Made by a program: the position numbers and the translations under genes. 54,689 nt of DNA from CAYREV01 sp964423345 (lineage in GTDB: Bacteria > Bacteroidota > Rhodothermia > Balneolales > Balneolaceae), in assembly GCA_964423345.1 (NCBI GenBank), contig CAYREV010000019.1, forward strand, positions 1 through 54,689. Direction: 5' to 3'. The notes under the pieces are model-generated. The model was not told where the DNA came from and did no database searches. It worked only from the letters and a program-made list of their open reading frames with translations. Below are positions 42,255 through 51,110 of this stretch, one piece after another; the first letter of the stretch is position 1; every line of letters starts with the position of its first letter.

Positions 42255-43442
42255 ATGAAACATCTGATAACTACTCTAACTTTTATCCTGGCTTTTAGCT
42301 TTTCGGCCCAGGCGCAACTTGCTGTAAAGGGCCAGACGGTTTATACCATGGACGGCCAGGCAATCAGCGACGGGGTCGTATTGGTCTCCGACGGTAAAAT
42401 CGAAGAGGTCGGGCCCCAGGGCTCAATCAGCATACCCGACAACTATGAAGTGCATGAGTCGAAAGTGGTCACCCCGGGCCTTATTGACGCCCATACCGTG
42501 GTCGGGCTGGCGGGAATTTATAACCAGGATGCCGACCAGGACCAGCTGGAGACATCCAACGCCATCCAGCCCCACCTGCGGGCCATCGACGCATACAATG
42601 CACGGGAAGAGCTGGTCAAGTTTGTACTTGACAAGGGCATCACCACCGTCCATACCGGCCACGGGCCCGGGGCCCTCATCAGCGGGCAGACCATGATCGC
42701 CAAAACGGCCTACAATACGGTCGAAGAGGCGGTAATGGATTCCACCACCATGATTGCCCTGACCCTCGGATCGGGCGTAAGGCGTAATTTCAAGAAGCCC
42801 GGCACCCGCGCAAAGGGAGTAGCCATGCTGCGCCAGAAATTTATCAAGGCTAAAGAGTACGCCGAGAAACAGAACGGCGATAACGGAAACGGCCGCGACC
42901 TGGAGATGGAGATCCTCGCCGATGTCCTCGGCGGCAAAGTCACCGCCCTTATTACGGCCCAGAAAGCCAGCGATATCATGACGGCCCTGCGCCTCCGGGA
43001 TGAATTCGGCTTTAAAATGGTTCTCGACGGGGCCGCCGAAGCCTACCTGGTACTGGAGGAGATCAAGAAATCGGGCGTGCCGGTAATCATCCACCCGACG
43101 ATGGTGCGAACCTACGGGGATACCAAAAATGCCAGTTTCGCCACTGCGGCAAAATTGCAGGAAGCCGGCATCCCCTTCGCTTTCCAGAGCGGATATGAAG
43201 GCTATGTCCCAAAAACCAGGATTGCCCTTTTTGAGGCGGGCCTGGCCGTCGCCAACGGGCTTCCCCGCGAAGCGGCCTTGCGTGCCCTGACCATCGATGC
43301 GGCCGGGATCCTCGGTATTGAGCAGCGTGTGGGCTCCCTCTCCCCGGGGAAAGACGCCGACCTGGTCCTCTACGACGGCGACCCCTTTGAGTATACCACG
43401 CACATAACCGGCGTTGTGGTAGATGGCAACGTTGTAAAATAG
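42255..43442 (+). CDS. Amidohydrolase paralog with lost metal ligands (probable pseudo-enzyme)
   Basis: 395 aa from ATG 42255, where the signal peptide starts (MKHLITTLTFILAFSFSAQA). It aligns with the upstream enzyme throughout, but the HxH motif is His80-Thr-Val, HNHTHRHDD is LITAQKASD, LHHVSEA is LDGAAEA, and GYHTDAS is AFQSGYEG. All metal-binding positions are therefore lost while the fold core and C-terminal sheet (LSPGKDADLVLYDGDPF) are intact, and the gene shows no frame damage. It is probably a catalytically inactive partner that dimerises with or regulates the upstream enzyme. Followed by a strong terminator. Confidence 0.85.
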   Translation: MKHLITTLTFILAFSFSAQAQLAVKGQTVYTMDGQAISDGVVLVSDGKIEEVGPQGSISIPDNYEVHESKVVTPGLIDAHTVVGLAGIYNQDADQDQLETSNAIQPHLRAIDAYNAREELVKFVLDKGITTVHTGHGPGALISGQTMIAKTAYNTVEEAVMDSTTMIALTLGSGVRRNFKKPGTRAKGVAMLRQKFIKAKEYAEKQNGDNGNGRDLEMEILADVLGGKVTALITAQKASDIMTALRLRDEFGFKMVLDGAAEAYLVLEEIKKSGVPVIIHPTMVRTYGDTKNASFATAAKLQEAGIPFAFQSGYEGYVPKTRIALFEAGLAVANGLPREAALRALTIDAAGILGIEQRVGSLSPGKDADLVLYDGDPFEYTTHITGVVVDGNVVK

Positions 43443-43467
43443 CGAGTGTATACCCTCCAAGCAGTCA

Positions 43468-43493
43468 TCTCTCCCGACCACTGTCGGGAGAGA
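43468..43493 (+). terminator. Rho-independent terminator after the amidohydrolase pair
   Basis: TCTCTCCCGAC (43468-43478) and GTCGGGAGAGA (43483-43493) form a perfect 11-bp stem with a four-base loop; GCTTTTG follows. Ends the two-gene operon. Confidence 0.9.
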
Positions 43494-43581
43494 GCTTTTG
43501 TGAAACCGGCCAAAAAGCGTGAAACATTCCGGGCGGTTTTCCCGTACTCACTTCCAAACGTCAACAAAATGAGAAACACCT

Positions 43582-43785
43582 ATGGGTTCACAAGGACAAG
43601 GATCAACCGGTAACGTCATAGCCGCACTTGCCAGCTTCTTCATTCCGGGACTGGGACAGCTGTTGCAGGGACGCCTCATTATGGCGGCCATCCATTTTGT
43701 ACTGGCAGGCATACTGTGGATCGTGCTGCTGGGGTGGCTTATTCATCTCTGGTCTATTCTGGATGCAGCAACCTTTAAACCCTGA
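43582..43785 (+). CDS. Small TM2-like membrane protein
   Basis: 67 aa with two helices (VIAALASFFIPGLGQLLQG and AAIHFVLAGILWIVLLGWLIHLW). The central FIPGLGQLLQG and the final WSILDAATF are typical of short TM2/DUF-type proteins found across Bacteroidota and Gammaproteobacteria. Function unknown. The Smr gene starts nine bases after its stop, so the two are cotranscribed. Confidence 0.75.
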   Translation: MGSQGQGSTGNVIAALASFFIPGLGQLLQGRLIMAAIHFVLAGILWIVLLGWLIHLWSILDAATFKP

Positions 43786-43794
43786 CAACTGCCT

Positions 43795-44082
43795 ATGGTC
43801 GACCTCGAAAATGAACCACGCGAACTGCCTGTGGACGGCACGCTGGACCTTCATACTTTTCGTCCCCAGGATCTTGGCTCCCTCATACCCGAATATATCG
43901 ATACCTGCCTTGAAAAAGGCATCTATGAACTGCGAATCATTCATGGCAAAGGCACCGGTACCCTTCGCCGGTCGGTCCATGCCCTCCTCGAACGCAACCC
44001 CCATGTTATCTCCTACCGTACCGCCGGCGACCGCAGCGGCTGGGGAGCTACCCTGGTTGAACTGAAGGATGAAACCCCCTGA
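43795..44082 (+). CDS. Stand-alone Smr-domain protein
   Basis: 95 aa consisting of one Smr domain: LDLHTFRP at the start, then LRIIHGKGTGTLRRSVHALL and the terminal strand WGATLVEL. Smr domains are endonucleases or nucleic-acid binders, found as the C-terminus of MutS2 or alone. LDLH and HGKGTG are the two signature motifs. The next gene, 87 bases on, is a MutS-like ATPase without Smr domain, so together they resemble a split MutS2. Confidence 0.85.
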   Translation: MVDLENEPRELPVDGTLDLHTFRPQDLGSLIPEYIDTCLEKGIYELRIIHGKGTGTLRRSVHALLERNPHVISYRTAGDRSGWGATLVELKDETP

Positions 44083-44169
44083 TTCTACATTCCCGCTGCT
44101 CAAAAAGAATATGTAATTTGCTCCCTCAATTCCATATCCTACGGTAAATTCAACCATTAGACGGCAAGC

Positions 44170-46029
44170 ATGACTCGATATACCGCTGACTCTCTGTTGA
44201 AGGCACTCCAAAACCAGCTAAACAGGCTCGATTCCCGAATCGATCACCTGGATAAACGGAGCAAAAAACTATCCACCTGGCGCCTGCTCACTTTTTTGCT
44301 GGGCACCGGCCTCTCTTATGGGGCTGCCACCACCTACAACCCCTGGCTGTTCGGTATCACGGTATTCCTTTTTGCAGTAACCTTCGGATACCTGGTGCGC
44401 ATCCACCGCAGGGTTGACCATTTCAAACAGGTGTTTTCGATCTGGAGAAGGATCAGGAAACAGCATATTGGGCGCATGCAGCTCGACTGGGATGCCATCC
44501 CCCCTGCCGATGACCGGCCGGTCGCCCATTATGAAGAACACCCCTTCGGGACCGACCTCAATATTGTGGGGCCCCATTCCATACACCGGCTGGTCGACAC
44601 CTCCATCTATGAGGGAGGATCCTCCAGGCTGAGGGACTGGCTGCTTGAAACCCATCCCGACCCCGAATCCATCGGGCAACGCCACCGCCTGGTCAGGGAG
44701 TTGAAACCCATGGCCCTGTTCCGCGACCGGCTGGAGTTGAAGGCGATGATGACCCGCAGCCGCCGAACGGAGAACGACTGGACCATGAAGCAGCTGCTGC
44801 AATGGCTTCGCATTCCGGATGATACGAACTATCAACCGGCATTGGTGCTGCTGGGCGCCCTATCCGCGGTCAATATGGTCCTCGGGCTCCTATGGCTGCT
44901 TGGGCTGGCCAAGCCGTATGTGATCATCACATTCATCCTGTACCTGGTGGCCTACAACTTTAATTCGGGCAAGGTGAAAGGGCTATTTGAATCGGCCTAC
45001 CAGATGGATAAACTCCTGAACAGGTTCAGCTCCATCCTGCTCTACCTGGAAAACTTCCCGTATCGCCCCGGCTCGGCCCTCGACGACTTCTGCAGCCTCT
45101 ATCACAAAAATGACAGCCGCCCCTCACGTTACCTCGGCAAAGTGGTCCGGATGGCAACGGCAGCTTCCCTGCAGAAAAGCCAGATCGGCTGGATACTGGT
45201 CAACGGCCTGCTGCCATGGGACTTGTATTACGCCTCCCGGATGAAACGCCTGAAGTCTGATCTTGAGCCGCGCCTGGGCCGGTGGATGGACCGTTTTTAC
45301 GAACTGGAGGCCCTCTGTTCGCTTTCCAATTTTGCCTGGCTCAATCCCGGCTATACTTTTCACAAGCCCAGGGAAGGCGATACGGACAACCCCTTCGAAG
45401 CCACCGGGCTGGGGCACCCCCTCATCCCCAAAGACCGGAAAGTAACCAACGACCTCTCCATACCGTCCACCGGCAGCATACTGCTGATCACCGGCTCGAA
45501 TATGGCAGGCAAAAGCACCTTCCTGAGAACGATAGGGGTAAACCTGGCACTCTGTTTCGCCGGCGCCCCCGTCAACGCCCGTACCTTTAACACTATTCCC
45601 TTCCGCCTGTTTACCAGTATTAACGTAAAGGACTCCCTCGACCGGGGACTCTCCCATTTTTATGCGGAAGTCAAGCGTCTTCGGAGGCTGCTGGCGGAAC
45701 TGGAGAGATCCCATTCCTACCCCCTCTTTTTCTTCGTAGATGAAATATACAGGGGCACTAACAACCGGGAGCGCCTGCTCGGGAGCGAGGCCTTCCTGAA
45801 AAATGTGGCGGGAAGCCACGGTATCGGAGTCGTATCCACCCATGACCTCGAGCTCGCCCGGCTGGAAGAGCAGATACCGCAGCTGAGCAACTGGCATTTC
45901 GAGGAGACCATAGAAGAGGGAAAGATGAGCTTCGAATACAAGCTCAAGCCCGGGCCCTGCCCTACCACCAACGCCCTTAAGATTATGCGGAATGAAGGCC
46001 TGCCGGTCGCAAATACAGAAGAGGAGTGA
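44170..46029 (+). CDS. Membrane-anchored MutS-like ATPase
   Basis: 619 aa. N-terminal coiled coil (8-35), two helices (about 37-55, 58-78), a middle MutS core-like helical region (90-220, 270-420) interrupted by two more helices (about 223-245, 248-265), and a C-terminal MutS ATPase domain with Walker A GSNMAGKST (about 441-450), Walker B FFFVDEIYRGTN, and STHDLELA. It lacks the N-terminal mismatch-recognition domain of MutS. Such membrane MutS homologs are conserved in Bacteroidota but of unknown role. Clustered with a stand-alone Smr gene. Confidence 0.88.
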   Translation: MTRYTADSLLKALQNQLNRLDSRIDHLDKRSKKLSTWRLLTFLLGTGLSYGAATTYNPWLFGITVFLFAVTFGYLVRIHRRVDHFKQVFSIWRRIRKQHIGRMQLDWDAIPPADDRPVAHYEEHPFGTDLNIVGPHSIHRLVDTSIYEGGSSRLRDWLLETHPDPESIGQRHRLVRELKPMALFRDRLELKAMMTRSRRTENDWTMKQLLQWLRIPDDTNYQPALVLLGALSAVNMVLGLLWLLGLAKPYVIITFILYLVAYNFNSGKVKGLFESAYQMDKLLNRFSSILLYLENFPYRPGSALDDFCSLYHKNDSRPSRYLGKVVRMATAASLQKSQIGWILVNGLLPWDLYYASRMKRLKSDLEPRLGRWMDRFYELEALCSLSNFAWLNPGYTFHKPREGDTDNPFEATGLGHPLIPKDRKVTNDLSIPSTGSILLITGSNMAGKSTFLRTIGVNLALCFAGAPVNARTFNTIPFRLFTSINVKDSLDRGLSHFYAEVKRLRRLLAELERSHSYPLFFFVDEIYRGTNNRERLLGSEAFLKNVAGSHGIGVVSTHDLELARLEEQIPQLSNWHFEETIEEGKMSFEYKLKPGPCPTTNALKIMRNEGLPVANTEEE

Positions 46030-46138
46030 TGTTGCCGGATTCACAAATAAATTTTACCATTATTCAACCGCTATATTGAAATAATCCGTACAGGCTCATA
46101 ATAAATCGAGCTTCTTACTAAATACGCAGGGTATATCA

Positions 46139-46516
46139 ATGGACGACAAAGAGAGACAGAGGCTAATTATAAAACGAAAAAAAGAGCAGAAAGAGCGGGA
46201 GAGGTTGAAAGATTTTCACCGGGACCTTACCATCAAGCAAAAGAAAGCCCATATAGAAAACATTCAGGAGGAGGAATACAATAAGCTTACGGTAAACCTG
46301 ATTATATTTTTTGGCACTCTAATGCCCCTCACGCTTTTTTATTGGGTTTGCCTGTTGCTGTTAAAGTTTACGACGGGCCTCACTCTAAGCATGTTGGGCC
46401 CCCGATATGCCTGGATCAACCCCGTTATCCATATTCTGTTTTTCGGCCTTGCATTGATTAGCGTGGTGCGCGGAAAATCGGTACTGGACGACTACCTGTT
46501 CAGATGGTACCAATAG
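46139..46516 (+). CDS. Basic coiled-coil plus two-helix membrane protein
   Basis: 125 aa. The first 50 residues are strongly charged (DDKERQRLIIKRKKEQKERE) and helical, followed by two hydrophobic helices (NLIIFFGTLMPLTLFYWVCLL and WINPVIHILFFGLALISVV) and a short tail. Not a named family I can assign. Between the MutS-like ATPase and the binding-protein/kinase pair; no shared operon evident. Confidence 0.65.
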   Translation: MDDKERQRLIIKRKKEQKERERLKDFHRDLTIKQKKAHIENIQEEEYNKLTVNLIIFFGTLMPLTLFYWVCLLLLKFTTGLTLSMLGPRYAWINPVIHILFFGLALISVVRGKSVLDDYLFRWYQ

Positions 46517-46653
46517 TTGGGGAAACCGGTACACCAGTTATCCATAATCCCCGGTATTTTTTAAACTTAACGGCCTGCCCTCTTGAAATTCAGGGAACGA
46601 ATATAATCTTAAATAAATTGGGATGGGTTAAATAATGTAACGAACATTCATCT

Positions 46654-47685
46654 ATGACTCCTGCCTATTCATTTGCTCGAATACCTCTGCCGGCTGCAGC
46701 CCTATTGGGGATCCTTATATTAACCCATTGCGGCCATTCGGAAAAGGAAAAAACCCAACATGAGGTCACGGTAGGTATAACCACCACCTACCTGGGCGAA
46801 GCGGCCACCTTTGTTGCCCTCGAAAAAGGCTATTTTGAAAAAAACGGCCTCGACGTTACCCTGAAGCACAATGCTTCGGGGAGTATATCCATAAGGGACC
46901 TCTTTGACGGGAAAATAGATATAGCCCATGTAGCGGAAACGCCTATTGCCTATGCCCTGCACGACACCGGCTATTACAAGGGGCCGACCGTGCCCCCTTT
47001 TCAAATTTTTGCCGACATGATTTACTCCGATAACATCCAAAAGATCATCGCGCGAAGAGACCGCGGCATTGAACAACCCTCGGATATCCGTGGGAAGAAA
47101 GTGGCCATTTTCAAGGGGACGCAACTGGATTATTATTTCGATTCATTCCTCCTTGAGCATCAGATACCGGACGAGCAGATTACCTACGTCGATATGCGGC
47201 CGACCGATCAGGTAGAAGCCATTGTCGAAGGCGACATTGATGCAGCGGTCACCTGGGAGCCCTACGCTTCCTATATAGAGGATATATTAAATGAGGATGG
47301 AATAATATTGCAAACCGAGCTGACCTACTCCACCTTGTGGATGGCCACCACCTTGAATTCCTATGCGCGGGAACATCCATCCGTACTGACGGCTTACCTG
47401 AAATCCCTCTCCCGGGCCCAAAAATACATTCAAAAGCATCCCCTCGAAACACAGAAGATGCTGGCAAAGCATACCGGGATTGCCGTGAATATCATTCAGT
47501 CGCTATGGAACGAAATTGATTATGAACTCTCGCTCAGTGAACGCATGTTGACCTTGTTGGAGGACCAGGCCAGGTGGCTTAATCGCAATAATATGGCCGA
47601 CACCACCGGTTTCAATATGGAACAGCTGGTGAACTACGAACCCATGCAGAAAATCTATCCCCAAGGCATAAGCATAATAAAATGA
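46654..47685 (+). CDS. NMT1/TauA-type substrate-binding lipoprotein
   Basis: 343-aa periplasmic binding protein of the NitT/TauT (NMT1) family with lipobox ILTHC (Cys26). Two-lobe fold: VGITTTYLGEAATFVALEKGYFEKNGLDV, LFDGKIDIAHVAETPIAYAL, DIRGKKVAIFKGTQLDYYFDSFL and AIVEGDIDAAVTWEPYASYI. Family ligands include sulfonates, nitrate, thiamine precursors and nitriles. No ABC permease or ATPase is nearby; instead its last codons overlap a sensor kinase by four bases, implying a sensing rather than transport job. The ligand cannot be named. Confidence 0.9.
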   Translation: MTPAYSFARIPLPAAALLGILILTHCGHSEKEKTQHEVTVGITTTYLGEAATFVALEKGYFEKNGLDVTLKHNASGSISIRDLFDGKIDIAHVAETPIAYALHDTGYYKGPTVPPFQIFADMIYSDNIQKIIARRDRGIEQPSDIRGKKVAIFKGTQLDYYFDSFLLEHQIPDEQITYVDMRPTDQVEAIVEGDIDAAVTWEPYASYIEDILNEDGIILQTELTYSTLWMATTLNSYAREHPSVLTAYLKSLSRAQKYIQKHPLETQKMLAKHTGIAVNIIQSLWNEIDYELSLSERMLTLLEDQARWLNRNNMADTTGFNMEQLVNYEPMQKIYPQGISIIK

Positions 47686-49451
47686 CTATAAAAACCCGCC
47701 TTAATATTATCGCCCTCCTTACCCTGGGCACTGTTATGGGGTTCTACCTCTTCCTGTGGTATTCTACCTTCCAGGTGGACGAACATCTTAACCGGATCCG
47801 CCAGATAGATACCTTTACGGAAACGGCGTCCGAGCTGAATATCATCACCGAACAATATATCGCCTACGGGGAGGAACGCCATCTTGAAAGCTGGTACAGC
47901 CTTTACGACCGCCTGCAAACATACGAAAAACATATTCAGGGCCTTCCCAATCTACATGTTATATCCAATGCCCTGCCCTCTATTAATAAAGCTTTCAATC
48001 TCATTCAGGACATACGGCAAAATCCACAAAAATACCCCCATATAGAAAAGAGGCAGAGGCTGCTTGAACGGGCCTCGGCACGGATCCGTTCTGATATTCA
48101 GCTCCTGATTTCGGTTTCGCTGAATATAGCCGAAAATCGGCAGGAGAGCATCAGGGAACTCCAGAACAACCGTCAAATCTGGCTTTTGGCTATTCTGATC
48201 CCCGCCCTGTTTTTGACCGGTTTCCTGATATACCAGCTGCGTGTCAAAATATTCAAATCGCTCCAAAAACTGCTGAAGGGCACCCAGCGAATCTCCCACG
48301 GTGTACTGGACACTCAAATTGATATAAAGGGGGCGCCCGAACTCAATGAACTGGCCGAAGCCTTTAACTCCATGAGCCGGCGCCTTCAGCAACTGATAAA
48401 AAAAGAGAGGCAAGCCCGCGGCAAAGCAGAAGAAAACGAAAAAAGATGGGAGAAACTGGTGGAACAGGATCCCAACCTTATTGTCATCCATATCGATGGC
48501 GATATACAATTCATCAACAAGGCCGGGGCGCAAATGATGGGATCCGACGATCCGGACAAGCTGCAGGGCATGTCGGTCTTTGATCTGCTGATAGAACCCG
48601 AAAGCCTGGAGAAGGCGCGCAAAAGGGTCCAAAAAGTCCAATTGGAGGGCGATACGGTAGATTATACCATCTACAAGATCCGAAGCCTCGACGGCAAGGA
48701 GCGGTATCTCCAGGCCAAGTCCATGCCGATCAAGTACTACGGAGAAAACGCCACCCAGACCGTCGGGCTGGATATCACCGATCACATTGAGTACGAAAAT
48801 GTGTTAAAGAAATCCCTTGAAGAGAAGACCATCCTGCTGCAGGAGGTCCACCACCGGGTGAAAAACAACCTGGCCGTCATTTCCGGCCTCCTCTACATGC
48901 AGCGCCAAAACACCGAGAATGCCGAGGTTTCCCAATTGCTCGGGGAGAGCGTAAGGAGAATAAAATCCATGGCCCTGATCCATGAAACGCTCTATAGTTC
49001 GTCCAACCTCTCCTCTATTCCCATTAAGGAATATATCGGCAAGCTGATCGGCTCCATTCAGGAAACTTTTGACCCGGATCGGATAATTTGTGTGGATATC
49101 TCCTCTGACGACTTCAACCTGAATGTAAACCAGGCCATGCCCTGTGCCCTCATCGTCAATGAGCTGGTATCCAACGCCTTCAAACATGCCTTCCCCGGTT
49201 CCAACAGCGGCACCGTTAAAGTTTCGGTCAGGGAGAAAGACGGCCGGGCCCACTTTGAAATTAGCGACAACGGCGAGGGACTCCCCGACAATACGGACCC
49301 AAGGGAAGCCCAGTCTCTTGGCTTTACCATCATCAATACCCTTATCACCCAACTAAACACCGAACTGGAAATTCAGTCCGAGGAGGGTACGACCTTCCGA
49401 TTCGAATTTGAAAAAAGAGACATATCCGGATCCTCCAGCAAGGCGTTTTGA
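47682..49451 (+). CDS. Sensor histidine kinase (HAMP-PAS-HisKA_2-HATPase)
   Basis: 589 aa. TM1 at 8-30, a periplasmic helical sensor domain (30-165), TM2 at 166-186, HAMP (about 187-240), PAS (about 255-375), HisKA_2 dimerisation region with LQEVHHRVKNNLAVISGLLYMQ split around the phospho-acceptor (His390/His391), and HATPase_c (about 480-580: VNELVSNAFKH, ISDNGEGLPD). Four-base ATGA overlap with the binding-protein gene predicts that the ligand-loaded lipoprotein signals to this kinase. No response regulator is encoded in the window, so it must lie elsewhere. Confidence 0.92.
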   Translation: MTIKTRLNIIALLTLGTVMGFYLFLWYSTFQVDEHLNRIRQIDTFTETASELNIITEQYIAYGEERHLESWYSLYDRLQTYEKHIQGLPNLHVISNALPSINKAFNLIQDIRQNPQKYPHIEKRQRLLERASARIRSDIQLLISVSLNIAENRQESIRELQNNRQIWLLAILIPALFLTGFLIYQLRVKIFKSLQKLLKGTQRISHGVLDTQIDIKGAPELNELAEAFNSMSRRLQQLIKKERQARGKAEENEKRWEKLVEQDPNLIVIHIDGDIQFINKAGAQMMGSDDPDKLQGMSVFDLLIEPESLEKARKRVQKVQLEGDTVDYTIYKIRSLDGKERYLQAKSMPIKYYGENATQTVGLDITDHIEYENVLKKSLEEKTILLQEVHHRVKNNLAVISGLLYMQRQNTENAEVSQLLGESVRRIKSMALIHETLYSSSNLSSIPIKEYIGKLIGSIQETFDPDRIICVDISSDDFNLNVNQAMPCALIVNELVSNAFKHAFPGSNSGTVKVSVREKDGRAHFEISDNGEGLPDNTDPREAQSLGFTIINTLITQLNTELEIQSEEGTTFRFEFEKRDISGSSSKAF

Positions 49452-49544
49452 GAGAATAGCCCTTTCCCCATAATTTTCCTGTAACCTTTTCCCTTTTTTC
49501 GAGTGTACCCCAATGAACGCACCTAAAACCAACGGGTACCCACC

Positions 49545-50108
49545 TTGGATTCGAATTCGGATAATGCTTTAATGCTGCAGGTTAAAGCGGGTAAACTGGA
49601 CAAGCTGGGGCTTCTTTTTGAACGCTATAAAAGAAAGCTTTTCAGCTATTTTTACCGGCTTACCTGCAGCAGAGAAACCAGTGAAGACCTGGTTCAGGAG
49701 GTGTTCGAGCGGATACTCCGGTATCGGCATACCTACGATACGAGCTATGCCTTCAGCACCTGGATCTACCGGATAGCCAGGAACCTGCATGCCGACTACC
49801 ACCGAAAACAGCAACGAAACGGCAGGCGGGAGAAGGATAAAAATCCGGATGAGATAGCAAGTACCCTGACGGCTTATCCCGGCCTGGATTCCCAAAAGAG
49901 CAGGGAGTTGAAGCTGTTGGCCCTGGCCCTCGACCGGCTGGAACCCCTGAAAAAAGAAACGCTGGTCCTGAGCAGGTACCAGGGACTTAAATACAAGGAG
50001 ATTGCCATGGTCATGGACTGCTCGGTCGGTGCCGTCAAAGTGCGTATCTATCGCGCCATGCAAGACCTAAGATTATTGATCCGTGAATTAAAAAGCCAAG
50101 AGTTATGA
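49545..50108 (+). CDS. ECF-type sigma factor
   Basis: 187 aa; sigma-70 region 2 (LGLLFERYKRKLFSYFYRLTCSRETSEDLVQEVFERILRY, with FSTWIYRIARN) and region 4 (LKYKEIAMVMDCSVGAVKVRIYRAM). Directs RNA polymerase to envelope- or stress-type promoters. The start is TTG 49545 (MDSNSDNALMLQV); ATG 49572 is an alternative that removes nine residues. Its stop overlaps the anti-sigma ATG by four bases (ATGA), the usual sigma/anti-sigma arrangement. Confidence 0.92.
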   Translation: MDSNSDNALMLQVKAGKLDKLGLLFERYKRKLFSYFYRLTCSRETSEDLVQEVFERILRYRHTYDTSYAFSTWIYRIARNLHADYHRKQQRNGRREKDKNPDEIASTLTAYPGLDSQKSRELKLLALALDRLEPLKKETLVLSRYQGLKYKEIAMVMDCSVGAVKVRIYRAMQDLRLLIRELKSQEL

Positions 50109-50926
50109 ATGACTCACAATATATGGAACTGCTAACCGCCTACCTCGACGGCTCTATTACGGCCGAACAGCGGGCCCGCTTAAACGACCTTATCGATGCA
50201 GGAGAAATAGACATCCTCGAAATCAAGGAGATGGAGTTGATGTACCGAAACCTGGGCTCCCTGCCCGCCCCGGAACCATCAAAAGACCTTACCTCCCGTT
50301 TTTACCGGATGGTTGAAGAGGAAAAAGAGTCGCATGAACAAATTCGCAAGGAAGCCGGGGCAACATTCATGAATATCCGGCCGGACTGGCTGGCACAGCT
50401 TCAGGCCTTTCTATCCCCCCGTCGTATCGGCTACAGCCTGGCCCTGCTGCTGGCGGGCGTACTGATCGGGAACTGGACGACCCCCTTTCAAAACTACCGT
50501 CAACAATTGTCCGATCTTTCCACCGAAGTTTCGCAGATGCGCGAAGTGATGATGATCAGCCTGCTGGACAACCGGTCGGCTACCGAACGGCTCAAAGCCG
50601 TCAACATCAGTTCCGACATGCGTTCGGCCGATGAACGGGTGACCGAAGCCCTGCTGAAGACCCTGAACAACGATCCCAATGTAAACGTACGCCTGGCGGC
50701 CGTCGAGGCACTGCTTAAGCATTCAGGGAACGCCCGGGTCCGGGAAGGGCTCGTCAATGCAATCAGCAGTCAACAGTCGCCCCTGGTACAGGCCGCCCTG
50801 GCCGATGCAATGCTGCTGCTGCAGGATAAGGAATCGGTTAACGAATTCAGGCAGCTACTCAACCGGGATGATCTCGACCCGGGGGTGCGCGACAAATTAA
50901 GACATACCATAGCCGTACTAAGTTAA
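50105..50926 (+). CDS. Anti-sigma factor with C-terminal HEAT repeats
   Basis: 273 aa. N-terminal zinc-finger-like anti-sigma region (MELLTAYLDGSITAEQRARLNDL; without a complete HxxxCxxC motif), membrane helix about 107-123 (IGYSLALLLAGVLIGNW), then a periplasmic part with coiled coil and HEAT-like repeats (180-270: DPNVNVRLAAVEALLKHSGN, SPLVQAALADAMLLLQD). Holds the overlapping sigma factor at the membrane until a periplasmic signal arrives. The HEAT module on the outer side is unusual and may sense protein partners such as the adjacent DUF4097 proteins. Confidence 0.85.
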   Translation: MNDSQYMELLTAYLDGSITAEQRARLNDLIDAGEIDILEIKEMELMYRNLGSLPAPEPSKDLTSRFYRMVEEEKESHEQIRKEAGATFMNIRPDWLAQLQAFLSPRRIGYSLALLLAGVLIGNWTTPFQNYRQQLSDLSTEVSQMREVMMISLLDNRSATERLKAVNISSDMRSADERVTEALLKTLNNDPNVNVRLAAVEALLKHSGNARVREGLVNAISSQQSPLVQAALADAMLLLQDKESVNEFRQLLNRDDLDPGVRDKLRHTIAVLS

Positions 50927-50939
50927 GCAGGCCCATATT

Positions 50940-51098
50940 ATGCCATACAACCCATGTATAACAGCCGATATACAGTTTAAAAGCCTACAGGGCGATATCT
51001 ATACCGATTTTCCAATCATTAAACGCCAGCAAAGCCGGGTGAATACAGAGAAAAACGTATATATCAAACGAATCAAATCACAGAACAACTCAAACTAA
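50940..51098 (+). pseudogene. Remnant of a DUF4097-type protein gene
   Basis: 52-codon frame MPYNPCITADIQFKSLQGDI.. ending KSQNNSN. The middle, FKSLQGDIYTDFPIIK, matches the strand-repeat style of DUF4097 adhesin-like proteins, and the later KNVYIKRIKS resembles their C-terminal end (compare FKSMRGNIYIRKK in the next gene). Too short for an intact protein and lacking an export signal, so it is probably what remains of a deleted paralog, 12 bases before the intact gene. Confidence 0.5.
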
Positions 51099-51110
51099 GT
51101 TCACAGTCAT

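Noticed and set aside
40962..42263. 433-codon open frame on the minus strand opposite the first amidohydrolase of the tandem pair
   Set aside because: Glycine/valine/histidine-rich translation with no domain; a mirror of the GC-rich third-codon pattern of the real gene on the plus strand.
42423..43481. 352-codon minus-strand frame opposite the second amidohydrolase
   Set aside because: Same shadow effect; no start signal or family resemblance.
44170..46029. Canonical mismatch-repair MutS
   Set aside because: No mismatch-recognition domain (no Phe-x-Glu), four membrane helices and short length.
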